DNA of 64,000 nt. Origin: Roseomonas sp. Its GTDB lineage: Bacteria; Pseudomonadota; Alphaproteobacteria; Acetobacterales; Acetobacteraceae. Below, piece after piece: positions 9,962-17,867 of the stretch. The stretch is taken from NCBI GenBank assembly GCA_020249775.1, contig JADCFA010000013.1:1-64000 (forward strand). The letters are read 5' to 3'. The notes beneath the pieces are model-generated. The model saw only the letters and a program-made list of their open reading frames with translations. It did not search any database and had not been told where the DNA came from. Each line of letters opens with the position of its first letter. Position 1 is the first letter of the stretch. The position numbers and the translations under genes are program-made.

Positions 9962-10044
9962 CAGGGCTTTATGGGGGTGGTCGCGCCAAGCCGCAAGGCG
10001 GATAAGGGCTTGGCAAAAAAGTCACAAACACGGAAAAACACGCC

Positions 10045-10326
10045 ATGACCCAACGCGCCGACCGTATGCGGCAAACCCTGGAAGCGCGCTTCCAGCCAGC
10101 CTTGCTTGAAATCACTGACGATAGCGCCCGCCATGCCGGCCATGCCGGCGCAAGCCCCGGGGGTGAGACGCATTATTCGGTGCATATCGTCTCGGCGGCT
10201 TTTGCTGGGATGTCTCGCGTAGCGCGGTCCCGCGCGGTGCATGAGGCTTTGGCGGGGGAATTCGCGACTGGGCTGCACGCGCTGGCGCTCAGGCTGCAAA
10301 GCGCAGAGGAGGTCAATCAGGCCTAA
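10045..10326 (+). CDS. bolA: BolA family protein
   Basis: A 93-residue BolA-fold protein. BolA proteins pair with monothiol glutaredoxins around [2Fe-2S] clusters and influence iron and stress responses. The class-II KH-like core is visible: an N-terminal helix (RMRQTLEARF), a central THYSVHIVSAAF beta segment, and RSRAVHEALAGE with the conserved R-x-x-x-H. The gene starts 84 bases from the divergent J-domain gene. Its last four bases overlap the end of the convergent small secreted protein gene. No grxD lies adjacent. Confidence 0.9.
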   Translation: MTQRADRMRQTLEARFQPALLEITDDSARHAGHAGASPGGETHYSVHIVSAAFAGMSRVARSRAVHEALAGEFATGLHALALRLQSAEEVNQA

Positions 10327-10706
10327 AAGGGCACGTTCAACCTTGCGCCCGGCGCGGGTTGGCGGATCAGACGGTCTTCCTGCGCCTGCATGGCGAAGCC
10401 GGAGCGTCCAAGATGGGGTTGGGTCGGCGCGGGGTCTATGACGGCTGGGCTAAGCCGGGCTCGCGGCGCTTCAGCCAGTCCGCGCGGGGCTTCGATATCG
10501 CGATTGGGAACCGGGGCCGGTTTACCGGGCGGTTCTGGCGCAGTCACAGTCTTTTCTGCCTGGCGCTGGCGCCGGCGTTCTTCCGGGGTAGGGCGGCGCG
10601 GCGGCGCGGTGGGGCGGGGTGCCGCTGGTACGGCATTCTGCGCCGTGGCGTTACCAACCCCAAGGCATGTCAGCAGACCGGCAAATAGGGCGCGGCGCTT
10701 TATCAT
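10323..10706 (-). CDS. Small proline/arginine-rich exported protein of unknown function
   Basis: A 127-residue predicted exported protein. The start at 10706 gives a signal peptide (MIKRRALFAGLLTCLG, then NATAQ); the frame is open further upstream but overlaps the Nudix gene. The mature part is rich in Pro, Arg and Ala (APRPTAPPRRPTPEERRRQ) with no recognisable domain, and is probably disordered. Its start codon overlaps the Nudix stop by one base (TGATG), so translation is probably coupled. Role unknown. Confidence 0.6.
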   Translation of the reverse strand: MIKRRALFAGLLTCLGVGNATAQNAVPAAPRPTAPPRRPTPEERRRQRQAEKTVTAPEPPGKPAPVPNRDIEAPRGLAEAPRARLSPAVIDPAPTQPHLGRSGFAMQAQEDRLIRQPAPGARLNVPF

Positions 10707-11248
10707 CAGCCCGCCACCGGCAAGGGATGGACGCCGCGCCGATCTTCCGCGGGGTTCAGGACGGCGGCGGGCAGCGCGCCATGAGCCGTTTCCCGCCACG
10801 CCTTCAGCGCCCAATGGACGGAAGGGAAGGCAAGCTCATCCCAGGGGATGTCCGACCAATGGAAAGAAGCGACTTCCAGGCTTTCCGGCCCCGCCGCAAA
10901 GCCAGGTTCGGCAAAGCGGGCACGGAAGATAACCTGCACCTGCCCGATCCTTGCGATGGAATAAACCGCGAGCACCCCATCAAGCGCAATGCGGACCCGG
11001 GCTTCTTCCCAGGCCTCGCGCGCGGCACCTTCTTCCACCGTCTCCCCCATTTCCATGTAGCCGGCGGGAATGGTCCAGAAGCCGGCGCGCGGTTCAATCG
11101 CGCGGCGGCAGAGCAGGATGTTCTCCCCTTCCGCAATCACGCTGCCCACCACCAGTTTCGGGTTTTCATAGGCGACATGCCCACAATCGGGGCACATCAG
11201 ACGCTCTCGGTCGTCGCCTTCGGGTGTTTGGCGGATGAAGCGGGTCAT
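10706..11248 (-). CDS. Nudix hydrolase
   Basis: A 180-residue Nudix hydrolase that cleaves nucleoside-diphosphate-linked substrates. The Nudix box runs from GYMEMGETVEEG through REAWEEA; the canonical Gly after EE is Ala, which some functional members also show. A single CPDCGH pair near residue 18 resembles half of the zinc ribbon found in NudC-like proteins. The chosen start at 11248 (MTRFIRQT) avoids an unconserved extension; an ATG at 11272 is possible. The substrate could be NADH, ADP-ribose or another nucleotide. It forms a two-gene operon with the proline-rich exported protein. Confidence 0.85.
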   Translation of the reverse strand: MTRFIRQTPEGDDRERLMCPDCGHVAYENPKLVVGSVIAEGENILLCRRAIEPRAGFWTIPAGYMEMGETVEEGAAREAWEEARVRIALDGVLAVYSIARIGQVQVIFRARFAEPGFAAGPESLEVASFHWSDIPWDELAFPSVHWALKAWRETAHGALPAAVLNPAEDRRGVHPLPVAG

Positions 11249-11519
11249 CGGGTCCTTAGCTGCGAATCGATGCCTCTTCATATAAGTGCTTCGCGGCGGG
11301 ATTGCGACAAAAACCGCGCCGGCGCGGCCAGGCGGCCTGACTGGGCGATGAAGGGCCAAGCCCGAACCGTGCAGAGAGGGCGAAATTTCATCCCGGCATT
11401 CTACCAGGAGTAGGCTGCGAAAGAATTACCGCCGCTGTCATTTTTGGCGATGCGTGGTTTAGCATTTTCTTCACAGGCGTGCCCTTAGCCTCTCGCCTCT
11501 TTTCTTGGAGTTTGAGGTT

Positions 11520-13760
11520 ATGAGCTTGACCAATGGCATGATGCTTCGTCGCTTTCCAACGGGATTGCAGGATCAGGGCCTGTCCCAGGCGGATGAGGAT
11601 GCCGCGCAGGATGGTATTTGGCTGGCACCGATCGCCATTGCGGAAATCGCCGCTCCGCCGGTTTTGACGAGCGTCCCGGCTATTGCGGCCAGTGTGGGCG
11701 AGATCAGCATCGCGGTTGTCAGCAATGACGCAGGCTATACCAGCGGTATGCTCTGGGGGATGCTGGGTGATACCGGCGCCGTGCGAAATGCCTTTGGCAG
11801 TCAGGCCAATGAAGCCTGGGCGGAAGGGGTCACGGGTTCAACATCCAATGTCGTAGGCGTGATTGATACGGGAATTGATTACACCCACCCTGATCTTTAC
11901 CTGAATATCTGGCTTAATCAGCGCGAAATCCCGGTGAATTTGCGCGCCGGGCTTTCCGATATTGATGCCGATGATCTGATCACTTTCCGCGACCTGAATG
12001 GTACGGCGAATGCTTCTTATGTCATGGACTACAACCGCAATGGCTTCATTGATGCTGGTGATTTGCTGAATGATGCGCGGTGGGAAAATGGCACGGATGA
12101 GGATGGCAATGGCTATCGTGACGATTTGATCGGCTGGGATTTTGCCAATAATGATAATGATCCCTTTGACGATAATGGCCATGGCACGCATGTTGGCGGC
12201 ACAATTGGCGGCATGGGCGGCAATGATATTGGCGTTGCCGGTGTGAATTGGACCGTCCAAATGGTGGCGCTGAAGTTCCTCTCTGCCAGAGGTTCCGGTT
12301 CTTTCAATGGGGCGATCAATGCGGTGAATTACTTCACCGATGCCGCCATTCGCGCACGTGATGCCGAGGATTTCATCGCAACCAATAATTCCTGGGGCGG
12401 GGGTGGCTATTCCACGTTATTGAATGAAGCGATCGGGCGTGGCGCTCAACAGGATATTCTTTTCATTGCCGCAGCGGGAAATTCGTCCCGCAACAATGAT
12501 GTGCAGGCGACTTATCCCGCCAATTACACGACAAACGCGATAGCTGGATATGACGCGGTAATATCTGTCGCGTCACTCACCAATACCGGCAGTTTGTCTT
12601 CTTTTTCCAATTATGGCGCGACGACGGTGGATATCGCCGCGCCGGGGTCGGCCATTTATTCCACCCTGCCAGGTGGGCGTTATGGCACCTATAGCGGCAC
12701 TTCCATGGCGACACCGCATGTCACAGGCGCGGTGGCGCTTTATGCGGCGGAGCATCCTGATGCGACAGCGGCGGAAATCCGCGCAGCCCTGCTGAACAGT
12801 GCTGCAGCTACCCCATCCCTGGGCGATGTTATGGTGACCGGGGGCCGGCTTGATATTGGCGCATTCTTGGATACGGCGCCCGACCTGCCGACACCCATGG
12901 ACTTGATTGCGGGGAATACCGCAACCACGGCGACACTTTCCGCCGGCGCGGCGCAGGTTTCGAGTGTTGATTTTGCAGGGGACCAGGATTGGTTCCGCCT
13001 GACCCTGACTGCTGGCTGGCGTTATAGTTTCGCCATGGATGCCACAACAGGGTCATCGCTTGACGCCTATCTGCGACTATTGGCGACAACTGGCCAGCAA
13101 CTGGCCTTCAATGATGACGCCGTGGGCAATGATTCCCGGCTTTCCTTTCAGGCCATCACCAGCGGTACTTATTACTTGAGCGCGCAGGGCTTTGCCGCCA
13201 CCACGGGCAGCTATAGCCTGACGATGACCGCCGTTGAGGCGGACCGGGTGCTGAATGGCACTTCGGCCAATGACACGTTGAATGGCGCTGGTGGCAATGA
13301 CAACCTGAACGGCCAGGCCGGCAATGACCGGCTGCTGGGCTTCGCGGGCAATGACTCACTCTCCGGCCTGACCGGCAATGATACGCTTGATGGCGGCGCT
13401 GGGAATGATTTGCTGTTCGGCGGCGCCGGGAGGGACGTATTGACCGGTGGCCTGGGGGAGGATTTGTTTCGTTTCGCGGCGCATAGCGATAGCGCGCCCG
13501 GGACCAATCGCGACCTGATCACTGCTTTCAGCCAGGCCGAGGGGGATCGGATAGATCTGGCGGCGATTGATGCGAATACGCGGCTTTCGGGTGACCAGGC
13601 CTTTGCGTTTATCGGCGGCGCGGCCTTTGGCCGGATTGCCGGCCAGCTACGCTTTGCTGGTGGTGTACTGCAAGCCGATGTGAATGGCGATGCGCAGGCC
13701 GATCTGGAAATTACCATTCAGGGCGTTTCCACGCTTTTGGCGGTGGATTTCATCCTGTAG
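11520..13760 (+). CDS. Subtilisin-like (S8) serine protease with PPC and RTX domains, type I secreted
   Basis: A 746-residue modular protease. The catalytic triad is Asp116 (VIDTGID), His221 (NGHGTHVGG) and Ser395 (SGTSMATPHV). Between Asp and His sits an insert with EF-hand-like calcium loops (DYNRNGFIDAGD, then DEDGNGYRDD). A PPC beta-sandwich domain follows at about 455-575, then GGxGNDxLx RTX repeats at about 580-650. The tail (FRFAAHSDSAPG, DLITAFSQAEGD, RIDLAAIDAN) resembles the serralysin C-terminal secretion region. There is no Sec signal, as expected for type I export. The start is the ATG at 11520 with GGAG nine bases before it, not the in-frame TTG at 11505. The exporter genes follow, so this is their likely cargo. 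Confidence 0.92.
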   Translation: MSLTNGMMLRRFPTGLQDQGLSQADEDAAQDGIWLAPIAIAEIAAPPVLTSVPAIAASVGEISIAVVSNDAGYTSGMLWGMLGDTGAVRNAFGSQANEAWAEGVTGSTSNVVGVIDTGIDYTHPDLYLNIWLNQREIPVNLRAGLSDIDADDLITFRDLNGTANASYVMDYNRNGFIDAGDLLNDARWENGTDEDGNGYRDDLIGWDFANNDNDPFDDNGHGTHVGGTIGGMGGNDIGVAGVNWTVQMVALKFLSARGSGSFNGAINAVNYFTDAAIRARDAEDFIATNNSWGGGGYSTLLNEAIGRGAQQDILFIAAAGNSSRNNDVQATYPANYTTNAIAGYDAVISVASLTNTGSLSSFSNYGATTVDIAAPGSAIYSTLPGGRYGTYSGTSMATPHVTGAVALYAAEHPDATAAEIRAALLNSAAATPSLGDVMVTGGRLDIGAFLDTAPDLPTPMDLIAGNTATTATLSAGAAQVSSVDFAGDQDWFRLTLTAGWRYSFAMDATTGSSLDAYLRLLATTGQQLAFNDDAVGNDSRLSFQAITSGTYYLSAQGFAATTGSYSLTMTAVEADRVLNGTSANDTLNGAGGNDNLNGQAGNDRLLGFAGNDSLSGLTGNDTLDGGAGNDLLFGGAGRDVLTGGLGEDLFRFAAHSDSAPGTNRDLITAFSQAEGDRIDLAAIDANTRLSGDQAFAFIGGAAFGRIAGQLRFAGGVLQADVNGDAQADLEITIQGVSTLLAVDFIL
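13250..13464 (+). repeat. Tandem RTX nonapeptide-coding repeats
   Basis: The protease gene contains about seven successive 27-base units encoding GGxGNDxLx-type nonapeptides (for example GGNDNLNGQ, AGNDRLLGF, TGNDTLDGG). These bind calcium and fold outside the cell into a parallel beta roll. The units are diverged at DNA level, so they are an old protein repeat and not a recent DNA duplication. Confidence 0.85.
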
Positions 13761-14101
13761 CGGCGGCGCTGCGCCCAGCCATTGCGCCACCACCCGGGCG
13801 AGGCAAACCAGGTAGCGTGGTCCCTTCCCAAGGGGTCGCGCAGCCAGATAACCGAGTAGCCTATGCTGCCCGTTTTCCGAAACACAGGAAATTCGTGCGG
13901 TTTCTCGACAAGCTGTCTCAAAATCACTATAAATTAAGAGTTGTATTTTAAGGGCTTGTTCTTACCCGATGGTTGAGCGCGGGTGTGGTTTTCGACCTTG
14001 CGAAACCGCGTCATAGGCGCATGACTTGGTAGCGGCAGGCTTGCCAATGAGGCAAGAAGGGCGCCAAATTGAAGGGGGCGTAAAATGCGCGTCAGCGAGA
14101 A
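13761..14101 (+). other. Intergenic region between protease and exporter genes
   Basis: A 341-base spacer with no convincing gene except a possible six-codon leader (14085-14105). It holds an AT-rich patch at about 13915-13950, an imperfect inverted repeat at about 13988-14008 (GGTTTTCG with GCGAAACC), and a small perfect hairpin at 14040-14056 (CTTGCC, loop, GGCAAG). It could terminate the protease mRNA and carry the exporter promoter, but no -35/-10 pair stands out. Confidence 0.4.
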
Positions 14102-14105
14102 ATGA
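14085..14105 (+). CDS. Possible six-codon leader ORF coupled to the ABC exporter gene
   Basis: ATG CGC GTC AGC GAG AAA TGA (MRVSEK). A strong GAAGGGGG lies just before it, and its TGA overlaps the exporter ATG as ATGA. The exporter's own ATG has no separate good ribosome site, so ribosomes may load at the mini-ORF and re-initiate. It could be chance, and no regulatory content is visible in the peptide. Confidence 0.3.
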   Translation: MRVSEK

Positions 14106-15838
14106 AGGCAGGATTGCCGCCCAAGCGATCCGCTTCGCCCGTTTACGATATTTTGGTTGAAATGAAGGGCGCCTTGGCCCTGCTGTTCGCCGTTGGGTTC
14201 ATCGTCAACCTGCTGCAACTGACCGGTTCGGTCTATATGATGCAGGTCTATGACCGTGTGCTGGCCAGCCAGAGCGAAGCCACCCTGCTGGCGCTGACGC
14301 TGATTTCGCTTTTCCTGATTGCAATTTACGGTGTGCTGGAAGGATGCCGCAGCTTTGCGCTGATCGGCCTTGGGCGGCTGATTGACCGACGCCTCTCGTC
14401 CCGCGTGTTTGAGGCGCTGTTTGTGCAAGGCAGCTTGCGCGGCAGTGATCGTGTGGGCGCACAGCCGCTGCGCGATCTGGAACAGGTGCGATCCTTCATT
14501 TCAACGACGGGGCTGACAACATCACTCGATGCACCATGGATTCCCGTGTTTCTACTCATTCTCTACGTCATTCATCCCTGGTTTGCCGCCTTTGGCACGA
14601 TAGCGGTGCTGATGGTGATCGGCAGTGCGGTCTTGCAGGCTTTTCTCTCAACAAAAAAGCTGGCGGAAGCTTCCAATACAAATGTGCAGGCCTATGCCTT
14701 TGTGGAAGCCAGCATCCGCAATGCCGAAACAGCGGAAGCCATGGGCATGCGCCCCGGTGTTTGGCGGCGTTGGGAGCAGCGGCATTTGGCCATGTTGAAC
14801 CAGCAACAAACCGCGAGCCAGATTGCCGGCAGTTTTTCGGCAGTAATCCGGTTCCTGCAATTGGCGCTGACAGGGGTGCTGACGCTTGGGCTTGGCGCCT
14901 TGTTGGTGATTGAACAATCCATCACGGCCGGTGCGATGATTGTTGCGACCTTCATCCTGGCGCGCGCCTTGGCGCCCAGCATGCAGATAGTTGCGCTTTG
15001 GCAACAGGCGATGAATGCCCGTGCCGCGCATCGGCGGCTTTGTGAGTTTCTGGCCAATGCGCCGCGGGAAAAGCAGGGCATGGCGCTACCTGAACCGTTG
15101 GGTGCACTCACGGTTGAAAACCTGCTGCTGGCTGTGCCTGGCACCGATACGGTGGTGCTGCGCGGCGTCGGCTTCGCATTACAGCCTGGCGAATCCCTCG
15201 CGGTGATTGGGCCGAGTGCAGCGGGGAAAAGCAGCCTGGCGCGGGCACTTCTGGGTATTTGGCCGCCGCGTGCCGGCGCGGTGCGGTTGGATGGCGCGGA
15301 TATGGCGCGCATGCCACGCGACCAGGTGGGGCAGCGTCTGGGCTATTTGCCGCAGGATGTGGAATTGTTTGAAGGAACCGTGGCGGAGAATATCGCGCGG
15401 CTTGGCGTGGTGGATGCCGAAAAAGTGGTGGCCGCCGCCAAGGATGCCGGGCTGCATGATCTTATCCTGCATCTGCCAGAAGGCTATGATACGCCGCTTG
15501 GGCCCGGGGGGCGCGGGCTTTCGCCCGGGCAGCGCCAGCGCATCGGTCTTGCGCGCGCGCTTTACGGCGCACCGAAGTTGGTGGTGCTTGATGAGCCCAA
15601 TTCAAACCTGGATAGCGATGGCGAAGCCGCCTTGGCCGCGGCGCTTGGCCGGCTGCGCCAGGCGGGGGTGACCACGGTTATCATCACGCATCGCGCCAAT
15701 ATCCTGGCGGCGGTGGACAAGATCCTGCTGCTGCGCGCGGGTGCGGTGGAAGCCTTTGGTCGGCGTGATGAAATCCTGCCTCGGTTGACCCGCCCCGCCC
15801 AGCCGCCGCGCCCAGTCAGCGCGATTGCAAGTAATTGA
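14102..15838 (+). CDS. Type I secretion ABC exporter (PrtD/HlyB-like permease-ATPase)
   Basis: A 578-residue half-transporter fusing a six-helix membrane domain (about residues 20-310) and an ATPase domain. Walker A is GPSAAGKSS near residue 370, the signature is LSPGQRQR, Walker B is LVVLDEP, and the switch His is in IITHRA. There is no N-terminal C39 peptidase domain, so it belongs to the PrtD/RsaD type that exports RTX proteases and S-layer proteins with uncleaved C-terminal signals. It lies downstream of the RTX subtilase and two codons before the adaptor gene. The outer-membrane TolC-like partner is not in the window and is presumably encoded elsewhere. Confidence 0.93.
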   Translation: MKAGLPPKRSASPVYDILVEMKGALALLFAVGFIVNLLQLTGSVYMMQVYDRVLASQSEATLLALTLISLFLIAIYGVLEGCRSFALIGLGRLIDRRLSSRVFEALFVQGSLRGSDRVGAQPLRDLEQVRSFISTTGLTTSLDAPWIPVFLLILYVIHPWFAAFGTIAVLMVIGSAVLQAFLSTKKLAEASNTNVQAYAFVEASIRNAETAEAMGMRPGVWRRWEQRHLAMLNQQQTASQIAGSFSAVIRFLQLALTGVLTLGLGALLVIEQSITAGAMIVATFILARALAPSMQIVALWQQAMNARAAHRRLCEFLANAPREKQGMALPEPLGALTVENLLLAVPGTDTVVLRGVGFALQPGESLAVIGPSAAGKSSLARALLGIWPPRAGAVRLDGADMARMPRDQVGQRLGYLPQDVELFEGTVAENIARLGVVDAEKVVAAAKDAGLHDLILHLPEGYDTPLGPGGRGLSPGQRQRIGLARALYGAPKLVVLDEPNSNLDSDGEAALAAALGRLRQAGVTTVIITHRANILAAVDKILLLRAGAVEAFGRRDEILPRLTRPAQPPRPVSAIASN

Positions 15839-15849
15839 GGATGAGCGCC

Positions 15850-17172
15850 ATGGATCAGAACAAACCCGCGCTTGGGGCGGGAAGCACCAAGGCGCCGATC
15901 TGGCGGCCGCTCAGGCTCGCGCTTTTCACCATTTTGTTCGGTGTTGGCGGTGTTTTCGGCTGGGGCGCATTCGCCATGATTGACAGTGCCGTGGTTGCCC
16001 CCGGGACGCTGATGGTGGAGCTTAATCGTCGCAATGTGCAGCATCTGGAAGGCGGCATTGTCGGTGACGTATTGGTGCGCGAAGGTGCCATTGTGGCGGC
16101 GGGCCAGCCGCTGATCCGGCTGGATGATACGCGCGTGCGCGCTGGGCTGAATGTGGTGCAGGATGAAACGGACCGCACGCGCGCGCGCATTGCAGTCCTG
16201 ATCGCCGAACGTGAGGATGCGCCGGCGCCGAATTTTCCGCCTGAGCTGATGGCGCGGCGGGCTGAAGCGAAGATCGCGGAGATTCTTGCCGTTCAGAATG
16301 AGGAATTCATTGCCCGCCGGATTTCACTGCAAGGCCAGACGGAAATCCTGACCCAGCGCGCCATGCAGTTGCAAAAGCAGATTGACGGTTTGAATGTGCG
16401 GATCGAATCGAATGATCGGCAGCTTGCCCTGGTGCGCCAGGAAATCATTGGTGTGGAAGGGCTGGTGCGGATGGGGCTGGAACGCCTGCCGCGACTGCTT
16501 TCCCTGCAACGCGAAGAAGCCCGCCTTATTGGCGAAAGGGGTGAGGCGATCGAGAATGTCGCACGTACCCAGCAGGCGGTAGGTGAGGCGGAAATGCAGC
16601 GCGCCCAATTGCTGCGCAGCCGCCAGGAAGACAATGCCAAGGAATTACGTGAATTGCAGGGTAAGTTATTGGAATTGCGCGAGCGTGAAATCAGCGCCAA
16701 TGATCAGTTGATGCGTCTTTCCATAGATGCGCCCGAAGCCGGGATGGTGATGGATTTGCGCTTTAGCACCCGTGGCGGCGTGATCGCGCCCGGTTCCCAG
16801 GTTGCTTCCATTGTGCCGCAGGAAGAAAGGCTGGTGGTGGAAGCGCAGATCACGCCGATTGATGTGGATACGGTGCGCGCGGGTATGCCGGCTTCCATTC
16901 GGCTTTCCCATGCCGCGGCGCGCACCACGCCCGTATTGGAGGGGATGGTGGAGCGTATTTCGCCGGACCGCATGACGGATCAGCGCACCGGCATGCCTTA
17001 TTTCGTGGCCCGGATTTCCTTCGCGGCTGATGAACTTACGCGGTATGAGCATTTGCGCCTGCAGCCGGGCATGCATGCGGAAGTGCTGATCCGGCGCGGG
17101 GAAAGATCCTTTGCGTCCTATCTGGCGCGGCCATTGGCGGACCGCTTCGCCAAATCCATTCGCGAATTCTAA
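15850..17172 (+). CDS. Type I secretion membrane-fusion adaptor (HlyD/PrtE-like)
   Basis: A 440-residue periplasmic adaptor that links the inner-membrane ABC exporter to a TolC-like channel. A short cytoplasmic N-terminus precedes one membrane helix (about residues 20-45). Then come a lipoyl/barrel half (GGIVGDVLVREGAIV), long coiled-coil helices (about 95-290), and the second barrel half (IDAPEAGMVMDL, LQPGMHAEVLI) typical of HlyD. The start at 15850 has GAGG nine bases upstream; the ATG at 15841 and TTG at 15835 have no room for a binding site. It follows the exporter gene by 11 bases. Confidence 0.92.
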   Translation: MDQNKPALGAGSTKAPIWRPLRLALFTILFGVGGVFGWGAFAMIDSAVVAPGTLMVELNRRNVQHLEGGIVGDVLVREGAIVAAGQPLIRLDDTRVRAGLNVVQDETDRTRARIAVLIAEREDAPAPNFPPELMARRAEAKIAEILAVQNEEFIARRISLQGQTEILTQRAMQLQKQIDGLNVRIESNDRQLALVRQEIIGVEGLVRMGLERLPRLLSLQREEARLIGERGEAIENVARTQQAVGEAEMQRAQLLRSRQEDNAKELRELQGKLLELREREISANDQLMRLSIDAPEAGMVMDLRFSTRGGVIAPGSQVASIVPQEERLVVEAQITPIDVDTVRAGMPASIRLSHAAARTTPVLEGMVERISPDRMTDQRTGMPYFVARISFAADELTRYEHLRLQPGMHAEVLIRRGERSFASYLARPLADRFAKSIREF

Positions 17173-17216
17173 CCGATGAGCGACGCGGGATCACCGCGCC
17201 GGTTCAGGAGGATACC

Positions 17217-17855
17217 ATGATTTTTCGCCGGTTTCTGGGTGCCATGGCGCTCTGCCTTTTTGGTCTTTCGGCCGCGCCAGCCCTGGCGCAGCAGGGCGAT
17301 CCATCCTTCAACCTGGTCAATCGTTCCGGACGCTTGATTTTTGAGGTTTATGCCTCACTCGCTACAGATCAGGATTGGGGCCGTGATCGGTTGGGTGATA
17401 ACGCGCTGCCCAATGGGCGGAGCTTTACGGTGCGCCTGCCGCAAGGGCCCTGCCGTTGGGATTTGCGTGTGGTCTATGAACGCTCGGGCGGGCCAACTGA
17501 AGATAAGCGCAACATCAATCTCTGCGCGGTGACGGAGGTGGTGTTTGATGGCCGCCAAATTGGACAGGCGCAGCGCGGCTCTGGCCCTACCGGCAATCCG
17601 TCTTTCAACCTGGTCAATCAATCGCGCGTGGCGGTGATGGAAGCCTATGTATCGCTTTCGACCGAGCAGGAATGGGGCCCCGATCGGCTGGGCAATGAAG
17701 TCGTGCCGCCTGGGCGCAATTTCGCCATTCGCCTGCCGGAAGGCCCTTGCCTGCACGATGTGCGCTTTGTCTATGAAAATGGTCAGGCGGATGAACGCCG
17801 TGGTGAGAATCTCTGCGATGTCACCAATCTGATCCTGCCCTTGCAGCGCCAATAG
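17217..17855 (+). CDS. Exported protein made of two tandem ~85-residue repeats, unknown function
   Basis: A 212-residue exported protein with a classic signal peptide (ending in APALAQQ) and a strong AGGAGG five bases before ATG. The mature part is two copies of one domain. Each begins PSFNLVN, contains a D/E-W-G-x-D-R-LG motif, a PNGRSF/PPGRNF motif, and LP-x-GPC, and ends at N-LC-x-VT. Each copy keeps two Cys, suggesting one disulfide per domain in the periplasm. It comes 44 bases after the type I adaptor gene. By position it could be an accessory or inhibitor for the protease, as Inh proteins are in serralysin operons, but it does not look like Inh. I do not recognise a function. Confidence 0.8.
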   Translation: MIFRRFLGAMALCLFGLSAAPALAQQGDPSFNLVNRSGRLIFEVYASLATDQDWGRDRLGDNALPNGRSFTVRLPQGPCRWDLRVVYERSGGPTEDKRNINLCAVTEVVFDGRQIGQAQRGSGPTGNPSFNLVNQSRVAVMEAYVSLSTEQEWGPDRLGNEVVPPGRNFAIRLPEGPCLHDVRFVYENGQADERRGENLCDVTNLILPLQRQ

Positions 17856-17867
17856 GCGCGGCAGGGT

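Noticed and set aside
13250-13464. Regular short repeats that might suggest a CRISPR or minisatellite
   Set aside because: The period is 27 bases with coding sense (RTX nonapeptides), the units are diverged and there are no unique spacers.
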